Source: Takakia lepidozioides (taxonomy: Eukaryota > Streptophyta > Takakiopsida > Takakiales > Takakiaceae). From it: DNA of 64,000 nt. Location of the stretch: positions 65,970,001 to 66,034,000 of the forward strand of contig CM060733.1 of assembly GCA_030704615.1 (NCBI GenBank). The letters are read 5' to 3'. A program made the translations under genes and the position numbers. Below the pieces are notes generated by a model that worked only from the letters and a program-made list of their open reading frames with translations, did not search any database and was not told where the DNA came from. Shown here one piece after another: positions 9,791-20,234 of the stretch. Numbering within the stretch: the first letter of the stretch is position 1; every line of letters begins with the position of its first letter.

Positions 9791-12446
9791 ATCAATCGCC
9801 GGAAACGACTTTCAATCCTGCACATACAGTCAGACCCCACCAAGACATCACTCATACCACAATGTCCAAAAACATCAGTCTGCTGCACAGTCTTAGCAGA
9901 CCAATGAGGGGAACTAAATTCCCACAAAGTCCAGAAACCAAAGTCAAGGGAGACTCTTAGCAGACCTACCAACAGACCCGATCAATAGACCCATAGACAG
10001 ACCGACCAACAGACCGACCAATAGACCCGACAATCGGACAGTGGACATTCGGACATTCGGACAGTGGACTGCATTGTCACAGTAGACCAAACAACAGACC
10101 TGACATTTGACAAAGTCGACAAACACAACTGTGGGGCACAGTTACAACAGACCGAGTACAGGCCTTACAAGACTGCAGACAAGAAGCAAGTAGACTGCCA
10201 GAAAATACATACCTGCAAAGGCAACTTTAAAAGAACACGACCGAGGAGCAGACACATACGACTTACTTCTTCGACGCACGTAACTCTGCCACCTCCTTGT
10301 CCATGTCCAAACACAATCGGCGGTCCTTGTTCATAAACACATCTGACTTGCCTTTCATGGCTGGTCTCTTTTGAACATGACCCTCTCCAGTCTCCTTGAC
10401 CGCCTCAATGACCGGACATTTTTGGGCTTTTCCTCTTTCTGCTCGGACGAAGGTGCTCTCTACCGCAATGCCTGGGACAACTTGCCCAGACTGCTGCAAT
10501 ATTGCAGCTCTGCTGCGCAGCAAAAGGGTGTCAGTCGGTATGTTGACACTTGCCGGTCCAGTCCTCGCAGCCTCACGAATGGCATGCGTTGAACTAACAC
10601 GAGAATCGGGCGGTGTGAGCAGACTGCCTGTCCTTGTTGTTGACCCAACATTGGCAGGAGCAGGAGCAAATGGAGACGGCGAAGGCAAAGTCTGCTTGCG
10701 GACGTCCTCAACTGTCGCCTCATTGTGTTCAGTCTGCTGGAGAGGGTCTGCTGCAATCTGCTGGGAAGTGTTTGTTGCAACCTATTGGGGTGTGTGTGCT
10801 GAAGTCACCCCCACAGACTCATGCGCAGTCTGGTGGGCAGGGCCTGCTTCTGCACTCTCCTGGGCAGACTCATGCGCAGTCTGGTGGGACGGGTCTGCTG
10901 CTGCAGTCACTTGGGCAGACTCATGGGTAGTCTGGTGGGACGGGTCTGCTGCTGCTGTCACCTGGGCAGACTCATGCGCAATCTGGTGGGCAGGGTCTAC
11001 TACTGCAGTCACCTGGGCAGACTCATGTGCAGTCGGGTGGGCAGAGTCCGCTGCAGTCTTCCGGGCAGACTCTCTAAGCAGGGTAGTCACCTCGGCGGAG
11101 TCTTGTGTTGTCTGCTAACGAGAGTCTTGTGAACTTGTCTGAGCAGACCTGTGTGTAGTCTCTTGGGCAGAGTATTGTGGAGTCTGGTGGAAGGGATTCT
11201 CAGACGCAAGAGTAGACTCATGGGCAATCTTGCGGATACTTTGTTGGGCGTGGGAGTCATCTGCAGTCTCCGGGGCAATGTCGTTGGCAGACTCCGAAAC
11301 AATGCAATCTGCACCCACGGCAGTCTCCTGCCTAGTCTGCTAGACAACTCCCCGTGCAGTCTACTGGATAGTCTCCTGCCCTTTATCCCGGTTAGTCTCC
11401 TGGGCAGTGTACTCTATGTACAATGTCCAGGGTAGTCTCATCTCTGGTCGTTTGTGCACTCAGTTTTGTCAGTCTGCTGCCTATCCTGCTCTGCCATACG
11501 GTGGTTCTGGTCTTGTAGGCGCACCAGCAGACTATCAATTTCACCATCAAGTAAGTTTTGAGGGTCTGCTGACAGAACAAACTTGGGAAGGGTGCAATCA
11601 GAGACATGTAGGGCCGAGTTGGCTTTCATTCCCTCATCGGATTCTGCTGTAAGGTCTATGATGCGGTTTACTGGTCTACAGGTCGGTTCGCTCACTTCAA
11701 ATTCATCGATAACTCTCGCCAGTGAACAAACAAAGACAGGGCTAAGCTCAAAAGTCATACGGGATGATGGATACTGAGGATTTACCAAGGTCATAGTTAC
11801 ATCGTGTGGGCCAAAGTGTGTGGGTGAACTTATCCGGCGGGGGAAAGTCGATTCTGGCACCGTTGACAAAGGGTTGGTAGACATTAAAAAGTTGGGTTGG
11901 GCAGATGATGTCCGTTTCAATTTAATCAAATGCTCAGACATCCACTGTTGGTCAGGCTGTTGAATGTGCCACTGTCCCGTTATAACAGACTCAGTAACAA
12001 ATGTTGTGGGCAAGTCGTGGAGGACAGTCTGTGGAGGGTACTGTTTAGCAGACTCCACTGAGGTCTGTTGTGAGGTCTTCTGGGTCTTCTGGCAATGCTG
12101 GTTCGCAATGGGAGTGTCATTTTCAGTATCATTCTGAGTCTTCCGTTCAGTCTGTTTGCGAGTCTCCTGGTCACAGGCGTCTTGAGACTCCACGATAGTC
12201 TGCTGATTTCCAAGGCAGTCTGCTCCATGACATGTCTTGTCTGCTCAATTTCCATTCCAGTCTGCTGAGACTCCAAACTAGTCTGCTGAGACTGCATACT
12301 AGTCCGCTGAAAATCCCCGCCAGTCTCCTGAGACCTCCCCCCAGCCTGCCGGACCTGACCAGGCTTACGGACAGTCCCCTGGTTTTCATGACCCTGCACA
12401 GCCAGGACAACCTCTCTAGCAACCCTGGCAAGGGAGTCGAAAGCAC
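9791..12446 (-). repeat. TE1 introns and low-complexity coding, GTCTG/CAGAC rich
   Basis: Three runs of repeats are visible: CAGAC at 9.94-10.2 kb, GTCTGCTG with GGGCAGACTCATG at 10.6-11.4 kb, and CAGTCTGCTGAGAC at 12.04-12.38 kb. At 10.79-11.10 kb about six tandem copies of a 60-base unit containing GGGCAGACTCATGCGCAGTC can be read as a repetitive peptide on either strand. Frames at 10,263-10,688 and 11,438-12,193 (minus) are Ser, Thr and Gln-rich and may include exon parts (for example near 11,640-11,900), but no family is recognised and their boundaries are unclear. Confidence 0.5.
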
Positions 12447-12589
12447 TCAGCATGCGGTTTCCAGGTCCCGCTGTCCGCCCTGCATGGAACACAAAAAACG
12501 ATATAAACAAATGCAGTGGAGGATTGGCGGGGGGAAGCAGTGAATGAGACAGAGCAGCGCGCGAGTACCTTCCAGTAGATTTCCAACGA

Positions 12590-13550
12590 GTCCGATGTCC
12601 TTAATTTGACGGTCCAGCAGTGCGGAATCAAGGTGGGCAAGCGCGGAACTGCTGTCATGATGCGGCGAGCTAGACCACAATACTCTGAACACGTCTGGTT
12701 TGAGCAAGACAATGTCAAACACAGCACGCTCCATTACATACGAGAACCACAACATAGTCTCATCTACAACAGACTCTCGTGCTTGTGATCCGTCTGTAAC
12801 AGACTCTCTTGCCTGTGATCCATGTAGGAAGTCTTGCCGAAGAGTGGGCAAGTCCTTCAGCAACTTCTTGTATGATGTGAAATCTCCAAACTGCATCCAC
12901 TGATGCTGCAGGAACGATGATGCCATCCAGTCGAAGTGGACCGCAGTCACTGCGGACAAGTGCTTCTTGCGGACACCGAACGTAGGGTGTGCCATAGCCA
13001 TATGCCGTACCTCCTCCGGGCGAGGGTCATCCATAAGGAGGAGCTGAACAAGGAGTGGCGGTTCATTTCCTTCACTCAAAGAAGAAACAACAACTTTCCC
13101 TGCTTGCTCCAGAACATGGTTGGCTTCTTCCGTAGTATACTCCATGGAATAGAGATAAGGGACAAAGGGCCACCTCCGGCCTGTTACAATGTGGTGCAGG
13201 TCACTGCATCAGTCCACATGGGCACTTGTGTTACCAATCCTGAAGCGGGGAAGTGTAGGATCCTTTGCGTTCTTCGGCGCCACCGGTAATGGCGATCTCC
13301 ACACCCCAAAAATGCCCACAGTGGAGGGGAAATGGGCATAGTCTTCACCCTGTCCAATTGACCCATTCTCAGGTATGAGGTCTGCTGAGGCGTGGTTTGG
13401 TCTGCCCAGGTGCAAGGAGTCCTGCTCATGATTGCTGGTGTGTGCTTCACTGTGATTTGGTGTGATGAGGTCTGTCGTGGTCTGTTGTGGTCTCCTGAGG
13501 AGGGATGAAGTCAGCGGTCTACTGGAGGGGACCTGCGGACTCCGTGTCAA
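12590..13550 (-). pseudogene. TE1 unknown exon, about 310 codons, one stop
   Basis: A minus-strand frame runs from 13,550 to a probable GT donor at about 12,570 with one TGA at about 13,208-13,210. Without that stop, the frames before and after it read as a single coding exon. The TGA is one C-to-T change from CGA. The encoded protein has well-mixed composition, with VLEQAGKVVVSSLSE, TFGVRKKHLSAVTAVHFDWMAS and FDIVLLKPDVFRVLW as typical stretches, and two copies of GSQARESV in tandem. I do not recognise a domain. Its position between the zinc-binding exon and the Ulp1 exon suggests the middle of the TE1 protein. Confidence 0.5.
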
Positions 13551-14050
13551 GTTCGTCTATGGCTTCATCGGATAGACCGGATCCATTGGACTGACTGAAT
13601 TTAATGACACTCAGTAGACAATCAACAGACCATCAGCAGCCCACAATCCACATTCAGCAGACCACAATACTCAGCAGACCATGATATTTAGCAGACACTC
13701 ATACCTTAGCAGACAATCTAGACTTCAGCAGACAACCAACATTTCAGAAGACCTAATTATGGACGTATACAGTCTGCTGAAGTCTTTCACAGATGAGCAG
13801 ACTACGCGACAACACAAGAAATAGGTCTGTCGGCTTCACCACAAGTCGGTTCATACGGGAGCTAGCTGCTATGCAGCAAAACACACATGATCCATTGGGC
13901 ATTCGGAGCTCTAAGATCTCTCAGCAGACCACAAGACTCAGCAGACCATGGCAATAAGCAGACCACTGTCTTTAGCAGACTCCAGAGACTGGGGTAGAAT
14001 AACTAAGAAAAAGAACTATGGACGTGCATAGTCTGCTGAAGTTCAGCAGA
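13551..14050. repeat. AGTCTGCT/AGCAGACT array with a perfect 23-bp palindrome
   Basis: A TE1 intron dominated by CAGCAGACC words from 13.6 to 14.0 kb. Positions 14,030-14,052 are a perfect palindrome with arms AGTCTGCTGAA and TTCAGCAGACT around a single G. A related copy of its left half, with the same upstream TATGGACGT, lies at about 13,757-13,781. Confidence 0.75.
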
Positions 14051-15236
14051 CTAATCGACAATAGTCCCAACAAAATGCAGAAAATTGCAGGAATGGTTTG
14101 ATAGCATTACCTCGTCAAGTATGTTGCCCGCATCGTCATCACGCATGGCATTCAACCACTTTTCTTCGGCTTCCCGAATACTTAATGTTATCCGTCCTGT
14201 CTGCACATATCTGAAGAAAAAAGGGAAGAACTGCGGATCGTCTTGGGGTGGGTAGACTGGTGGGAGAACGCCAAACCGAAGTAGGTGCAACATTCCCGGG
14301 CAGGCTGGACCAGCAGACCTGTGGGTGGTCTTTTCAGGTCCCATATCTTCGGTCTGCCCAAACCGCAGACCAGGCTGCTGGGTCTCCTGGGCGGTGTGGG
14401 CAAGAGAGGTGTTGTCGTCGAGGCTGTCTATGAGCATGTCCAAGTTTTTCCTCTCAGATAAGGCAATATCCACTGCACTGGACAGTGGACCTTGCCCTTC
14501 GAAGTCATTATTTCGGATGATGTTGTCGGTACGCTCGGCAGACCGGTGGGGCAGAACATCGGCAGACTCAGACTCACTAGAGGAACTGATGGGTATAGTC
14601 TGCCGGGACCTTCTGGTCTGGCGTGCATCGGGTGGACTCCCATGTAGGCCCGCAATGCTTGCATCCCGAGCAGAGCTTGCCTGACGCGGACGGACCCCCC
14701 TGCAGGACTGACAGGTTTGCATCGTGAGCAGACCTTGCCGCTTTCGATTCCCCTTTTTTTTTTGCCCCATCACTGAGTTTTCGCTTGCGGGGAGGCACAG
14801 GCACTTCCTCCAGACTGCCTAGTTGCATCCTTCCAGCAGCCTGCCAGTACCGTTGGCGCAATTCCTCTGTACTTCGCGGGATTGGGTTTGCGCCGCGGCT
14901 ATTGAAAACAGCCTCATCTTTAGCTTTCTGCGATACCGGTATGGGCCACGGCTTGAAATTCGGTGGAATGGTGCCCTTGCAACCTATGTCCACACAATGG
15001 CGGTTCAACTGGATTTTGTCCTTTATGGCTTCCTCACAGAAAGGACACCTGAGCCTATCTTTCTTCCATTCTGGGTTCTCCTCCTTGGCTACACGGAGAT
15101 CGATACATGCTTCCACTATTTTGCGATCGTACTCCTGTGGGGAGTACCAATATCTTCGCAGCTTCTTCAAACATGTGACGTGCACAAAGTCAATCCAGTC
15201 GGGTCCGCTCTTCGCGCAGGCTTCCTCCATCGCCTA
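14051..15236 (-). pseudogene. TE1 exons with a Cys/His zinc-binding motif
   Basis: On the minus strand an acceptor (TTGTATAG) at about 15,237 is followed by a frame starting EEACAKSGPDWIDFVHVTC. It contains CPFCEEAIKDKIQLNRHC, a possible C2H2-type zinc finger, and a basic segment RKRKLSDGAKKKGESK. At a run of ten A (T10 at 14,754-14,763 on the plus strand) coding signal moves to the frame 14,051-14,773, which is Ser/Arg-rich, then RFGVLPPVYPPQDDPQFFPFFFRYVQTG and an acidic end before a GT donor at about 14,112. The A10 run is the likely frameshift site, by mutation or sequencing error. BED-like DNA-binding fingers are common at the start of plant transposases, but this one is not a clear match. 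Confidence 0.5.
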
Positions 15237-15403
15237 TACAACACAACAAAGAAAGGTAGAGGGCCCAACAAAAAGGGATAAGTGCAAAGAATGGAGGAAA
15301 ACAAAAAGTGCGAGAACCGGCGAGAACGAACACTACATACGAGGACAAACAAAGAAGCGAGAACCAAAACAACAAGTACACAACATAAGACGAGGAACGC
15401 AAC

Positions 15404-15412
15404 GGGCTACGG
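15404..15412 (+). repeat. Left 9-bp target-site duplication of TE2
   Basis: GGGCTACGG here is repeated exactly at 26,277-26,285. Nine-base duplications are typical of MULE transposition. Both copies lie immediately outside GTGAGC/GCTCAC-rich ends. Similarity continues loosely past the nine bases (CAACG on both sides), so the exact boundary is uncertain. Confidence 0.6.
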
Positions 15413-16055
15413 CAACGACGCTACCGCGTGAGCGTGTGAGCGTACGCTCACACAATGATGACGTGGCGTGAGCCTACGCTCACGCTGTTGACATGGCGCT
15501 GATGCTGACGTGGCGTGAGCCTGGTCCAGGTCATGCCACATCACCACAAAGAAGGTGGGCCTATAACCGTGGAGCCCCCAACTGCTGATTTCACCACATG
15601 AAGGTGAAACGGATGAAGGGTTTTGGGCTTTCCTGGAGTTCAACCTTCTGTTAACAGGAGCTTCATTTCGTAGAACTGAAATGAACCTCGTGTCGACACA
15701 AGGGGGATTTGGAGAACTTCAACAAAACCTCGTGTTAACACGAGGTTGTTTTCCTGGAACAAAAATGAACTTCGTGTTGACACGATGTTGTTTTCTGAGA
15801 ACTAAAATCATCCTTGTGTCAACACAAGGAGGATTTGGAGAACTTCAAGTAAACCTCGTGTTGAGACGAGGTTGATTTGATCATCTGTCTATCTGAAGGT
15901 AGTTTCTTGTGTTTGCTAATGAAAAGAGAATGACAAACCAATGCGACAAATGCATTGACCCACGCATAGCAAAGATGTTAGACGACATACATTGAGAGTC
16001 ACTGGACTTGAACAGTCATTCCATTACAAGTTGTAGTCAAGGAAAACACAGATTT
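15413..16055. repeat. TE2 left end: GTGAGC palindromes and CCTCGTGTTAACACGAGG array
   Basis: No gene. GTGAGCGTACGCTCAC and similar palindromes occupy 15,431-15,545. From 15,686 to 15,875 five related palindromes follow, the best being AACCTCGTGTTAACACGAGG (15,726-15,745), spaced about 30-50 bases apart, with repeated context GGATTTGGAGAACTTCAA (15,706 and 15,831). They lie downstream of the transposase stop codon. Confidence 0.75.
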
Positions 16056-19000
16056 TTATGGGCTTGTATCCCGCTGTAGAAGTGTGTTGACTTCGTTGAA
16101 ACTCATAGTGGCTTGGTGAATGAAGAAGTCGCGCTTTGGATCACAAACCATCCTTCTCAAGAAGACGAAGTAAAGGTGTTTGCACGGTATGAACTTCCCT
16201 CTCTTTCCCAAACTACTTGAAAGCATACCAACAAAATCAGGACATGTACAATTGGGAAAATTGGAAACAGTGATTTCGTACGTCCTGTCCTGCAGCGCAG
16301 ATGCGGATGAGATCATGGTGAAGACCCGACCATACCCTGGATCAGGCACTTCCATTGTTCCCGCAACACGAGCGTGAAGCATTCTGGCGGACTCAATTTT
16401 GCCGTAGTGTTCTGCGGTTGGAGGGAATCGTCGAACCAGCTTCCCATTCCGTCTGGTTGGCCACAAGTGAGCGTCAGGCGGAGGTACCCGTGAACCGCTT
16501 CCACTTGAAGCACCTTCACGTGCAATGGAATGTCTGGCTAGGGAGAAACCCGCCTCTTCCAGCATTGCGATCTCTCGGTGAGTGAGACCTGTGCCCATCT
16601 TCACAGGCCACACGGTTGGTGGAGTAGGCTTCCTTACCACGGAAGGCCTCACTGTACCATGCACACATCTCCCACAATCGTCAGCGCAGAACCAGAACTT
16701 GTGGTTCTTTGCCTCGCCTTGTCCGTAAGGGAGAAACAAACCCGTGAATGTAGGAGCTGCAGTGCGTTCTTTCCCTCTGGAGATTAATGATGTACATTTT
16801 TCATGATTGGTGGCCCTGATCGCCGCGCATTTCACACGAGATCCAGCACTTGTGCGTTCTATATGCCAAACCTCGTCCAAGCCCATGGACTCGATTATAT
16901 GCGGCACCACGTTCTGGTCTTCAACCATTGCAGTGACAATGCTTGATGCAGGGGTCCGGTCTGGGGCAGAGTAGCCCTCACCTGTGGATGTTCCGCAATT
17001 CCATCTCTGATCCAAGGGAACACGTGGCGTCGAGAAGTTCACCCTGTCCGCCCTATGGGAATCTGCATCCGATCCCGGAGGGGTGTCCAATTTCCGTTTG
17101 CAAGACCCGAATCTCTCTTCGCCTTCCAGATGGGGAACTCTTCCCACGAGAGGGGTGCCATCTGCACATATGCTCACTGCCCGCGCTATTTTGCTGGGAT
17201 CCCCTGATCTTCCAGCTGCCCGCAACATCAACTCGCTCCTGTCCGGACCTTTGCCACCAAGGCCACCCCTCAAGAATGACCTATATCTGGTTTGCTGCTG
17301 CAGAGCACGAATGAGGTCATCGGCCGTCGCCGCATACAAATCTCTCCTTTTTTTGCCGGATTGCTGCAACCAGGCATTGTGCACTGTCTCCGCAAGATTG
17401 CAAGAAGGCATGTCCGCCATCTCCTCAATGGACATATGCTGCAAGGCAAAAAAACAGAAAGCCGATATTAGGATTGGACCCTGAAAGATATATCCGAAGC
17501 ACCCAAACGAAGGTGAATACAAACCACTCACCGTTGTCATGGCCGCTCCCCACTGTCGGTAACGGAAGTGCCAAAATGCGAACCAGTCTTGCAGTGCCCT
17601 CATGCTGTCCTCCGATGCCGCTCCAGATGAGTACCACCAGGCACGAATTGTCTGGAACAATGTATTCGCTTCCCCCATAGTTTTGGCGTCTTTGTACTGG
17701 TTGCACAGTTGGCGATGCATAGTCTGCATATCTGGCTTGATGTATGTCTTTGTGTGTTTGTCCAGGGATTGTGTCCAATGGAAAAGACATGTACGTTCTC
17801 TTCCAGGCATTGGCACTTTTGGGTCTCCCGTCCCGAACACAATGCGGACAGCGTTGAAGTTAGCTTGAGCACTATCGGCCATGAAACCAACGAAATTGGG
17901 AGATGGGAGACCATTGGAGGCCATAACTCGAATGAGAGCTTCCCACATGAGCTGTTGTGAATCTGTGTCCTCTGACTGCATGTCACACACTGCAATTGTC
18001 ATGACCCGCTGGTACACAGGGTCGTAAACATGACATGCCATTGTGGTCCAGTCTTTAACCCTCTTGACATGATCGAACATAAGGAAGCAGTTGCCAAGAT
18101 CGCCACCCTTCTGCATACGTTTAACCAGGCTGACCCCGCTGCCCTCACCTTTTGTGGACATTTTGAACAAGAACACTTTCCTGGCTCCTTGTCCCGGGAA
18201 AACGCTGTCTTGGATGTAGTCATACATGCTCCTTTTCTTCAAATCCATAATATTGTCCATATAACCTCGGCTCCCAGAGCCCATTCTTAAAGCGTTCACC
18301 TGATTCCTAATGTTTGGAGAAGTCAAAGTTGAGAAATGGTCCATAACAGTGTCCAAAGCCGATCCCTCCAGTATTCCTCCAACCGAATTTGATGCACACA
18401 GAATACGGCTTTCCAGAAAGGACTTGCTCGCCCCCATGGCAATTGCAGATGTGGTTCCAGTTGGATTGGTATCCAACTCTTGCCTTATCAGACGCGAGAC
18501 TGTGTCAACGCTCTCCCTATAATCCCCCTTGGACACAGGGTGGTTGTGAAAACCGAAATGGACACAGGCTCTAGTCAGGGTTTTGAATCGATGCACCACA
18601 TAATACATTCTGGCGCCACACAAAGCAAGGCAGCAAGGTGGTACCCTACAGAACTTGCACACAAAAGTGTTACTGTATGGTGGTGTCACCCCAGGCTTGA
18701 ATGGATTCTCACTGACACCATCCCATTCGCTTTGGTTTTGCACACCTGACAATGCGAAGTGTCTGCATTTCATGTTCTCGCATTTCAGGTGCCCATTACA
18801 GACTGTTCGCCTGAATATGAGGTTGTCGTTGTTGTGAATATTGGAGGTTTTTGTGCGGCACCAAGGGTGCCCATCGTGCTTTTTGTCCATTCCTTCCAGG
18901 AGACTAGAAATGCCCCCCAAGCGACCAGGAGGAGGCAGCTCGAAAACAGTATTACCATCAAAAGATTCCGGCAAGAATGCCACCCTCTGAATATTGAAAG

Positions 19001-19649
19001 TGCTCCAGTCTATCCCCCTCAACTCACTCTTGAATCCTGCCATCCCACCCATGGCTTTCAGTTTAGGAATGACACTGGTGATCTCCTCCACATCTGCTTC
19101 TACATGTGGACATGGCTGATCCACGGGCGGTATTGCACATGTGTCATCGGAGGATGAGTCCGAAAGCTCAACTACAGTGTTAACGGTACTCGTCTCCTTC
19201 TTGACAACCACGGGTGTTTTCTCCTGGGCCACTGATGCTGCCGTGCCAGGAGTTACGAAAGATCCTGCAGACTGTCTCAGAGGAGCACTGAGCACCCTGT
19301 ATCTGCCTGGAGGCACTCTCCATTGTGTGGCTGGTGCAGTATGCGAAGGTTTCTGGAACACGTACTTGAGCAGTTTTCCATTGGCATCGTACACTTCCCT
19401 TTGAAGGAATAGAGTTCCATTTTCCAACCGAAACTGCGTTGCGAGGACGTGTTCATGCACCAGCGCAAAACCATCATCTTCCACCTCGTAAGAAAATGGC
19501 ACAGGGTGGTCCTCACTGAAGAAGTCCGCGTCAAGGGAGCCCATGGCCTGGGAGGCCATATGTCGATGTTGCTTCAGAAAGTAGAGTTCACAGTCCGACG
19601 GTGCTTGTGAATGCAAATTGTGTGGGAGCGGAGTTTTTGGCGTCCTCAC
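16056..19649 (-). CDS. SWIM zinc-finger transposase, MULE-like (TE2)
   Basis: A single open frame of 1,197 codons, very long for a decayed region, so this copy is recent or preserved. Around residues 270-385 a Cys-rich region ends in HFGFHNHP, like the WRKY-GCM/FAR1-type zinc domains at the front of MULE transposases. The middle holds YDPVYQRVMTIAVCDMQSED and FVGFMADSAQANFNAVR, likely parts of the RNase H-like DDE core. Near the C-terminus C1134-x-C1136 and C1156-x-H1158 form a SWIM motif. The frame includes an intron: 17,439-17,531 starts GTGAGT and ends TTGCAG, is 93 bp and stop-free; splicing gives 1,166 residues. A related broken copy is at 37.1-39.9 kb with its intron at the same place. 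Catalytic residues were not assigned with certainty. The start codon is the first ATG of the frame. Confidence 0.75.
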   Translation of the reverse strand: MRTPKTPLPHNLHSQAPSDCELYFLKQHRHMASQAMGSLDADFFSEDHPVPFSYEVEDDGFALVHEHVLATQFRLENGTLFLQREVYDANGKLLKYVFQKPSHTAPATQWRVPPGRYRVLSAPLRQSAGSFVTPGTAASVAQEKTPVVVKKETSTVNTVVELSDSSSDDTCAIPPVDQPCPHVEADVEEITSVIPKLKAMGGMAGFKSELRGIDWSTFNIQRVAFLPESFDGNTVFELPPPGRLGGISSLLEGMDKKHDGHPWCRTKTSNIHNNDNLIFRRTVCNGHLKCENMKCRHFALSGVQNQSEWDGVSENPFKPGVTPPYSNTFVCKFCRVPPCCLALCGARMYYVVHRFKTLTRACVHFGFHNHPVSKGDYRESVDTVSRLIRQELDTNPTGTTSAIAMGASKSFLESRILCASNSVGGILEGSALDTVMDHFSTLTSPNIRNQVNALRMGSGSRGYMDNIMDLKKRSMYDYIQDSVFPGQGARKVFLFKMSTKGEGSGVSLVKRMQKGGDLGNCFLMFDHVKRVKDWTTMACHVYDPVYQRVMTIAVCDMQSEDTDSQQLMWEALIRVMASNGLPSPNFVGFMADSAQANFNAVRIVFGTGDPKVPMPGRERTCLFHWTQSLDKHTKTYIKPDMQTMHRQLCNQYKDAKTMGEANTLFQTIRAWWYSSGAASEDSMRALQDWFAFWHFRYRQWGAAMTTVSGLYSPSFGCFGYIFQGPILISAFCFFALQHMSIEEMADMPSCNLAETVHNAWLQQSGKKRRDLYAATADDLIRALQQQTRYRSFLRGGLGGKGPDRSELMLRAAGRSGDPSKIARAVSICADGTPLVGRVPHLEGEERFGSCKRKLDTPPGSDADSHRADRVNFSTPRVPLDQRWNCGTSTGEGYSAPDRTPASSIVTAMVEDQNVVPHIIESMGLDEVWHIERTSAGSRVKCAAIRATNHEKCTSLISRGKERTAAPTFTGLFLPYGQGEAKNHKFWFCADDCGRCVHGTVRPSVVRKPTPPTVWPVKMGTGLTHREIAMLEEAGFSLARHSIAREGASSGSGSRVPPPDAHLWPTRRNGKLVRRFPPTAEHYGKIESARMLHARVAGTMEVPDPGYGRVFTMISSASALQDRTYEITVSNFPNCTCPDFVGMLSSSLGKRGKFIPCKHLYFVFLRRMVCDPKRDFFIHQATMSFNEVNTLLQRDTSP

Positions 19650-20234
19650 AGAGAATTGCAGGTATCGCTCCGGCTTGCAGATCTCCTAACGCGGGTTTCC
19701 ACTTCTGTGAAATGTCTCCCCATGCGAACCAAGCGCATGGTCACAAAGTGCCCAAATGCGGAGTCCATAATGTCAGCCCTAATCCTAGAATCCAACTGTT
19801 TTTTCACAAGTGCCCCACCAGTGCATTCGTTGACAGATTGACTGACAGAGCCGCCGTTTGGTTGTCATGTCAGAGAGGCCAGAAGAGATGCCCATTTCCA
19901 TTTAATTTTAACGGCACCTGCACCGCTGTACAACTGTACATACTTGACATTCCTCTGGAACATCCCAGAATAAATTGCCCAATAATGAACTTTTTCAGAT
20001 GAGAGGTGATTAGACCCCAACGATTTTTGGATGGATGAGGATCCAATGATCTCCGCCGATATTTCATAACGATTAGATGGACACGTGTTCGCCATGCATG
20101 TGGAATGAGTCAGTGGCGCACTGAACGTTGCGAGCGAACATCTTGGCGTTGAAGGCCTTGCGATGAACCTCCCATAGTCCTCTTTTTTCCCTCTTCTCCT
20201 TATTGTCTTTGCAACCCTGGATTCTGCAGAGACG
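19650..20234. promoter_or_regulatory. Divergent intergenic region of TE2
   Basis: This 585-base stretch separates the minus-strand transposase from the plus-strand gene P and must contain both promoters if the genes are complete. No convincing TATA box or palindrome array was seen. Part of it may be untranslated leader. Confidence 0.35.

Noticed and set aside
10782-11132. Repetitive frames (ESAQVTAAADPSHQT and overlapping ones) as a structural protein
   Set aside because: Frames on both strands are equally open because of the 60-base tandem repeat; no evidence for translation.
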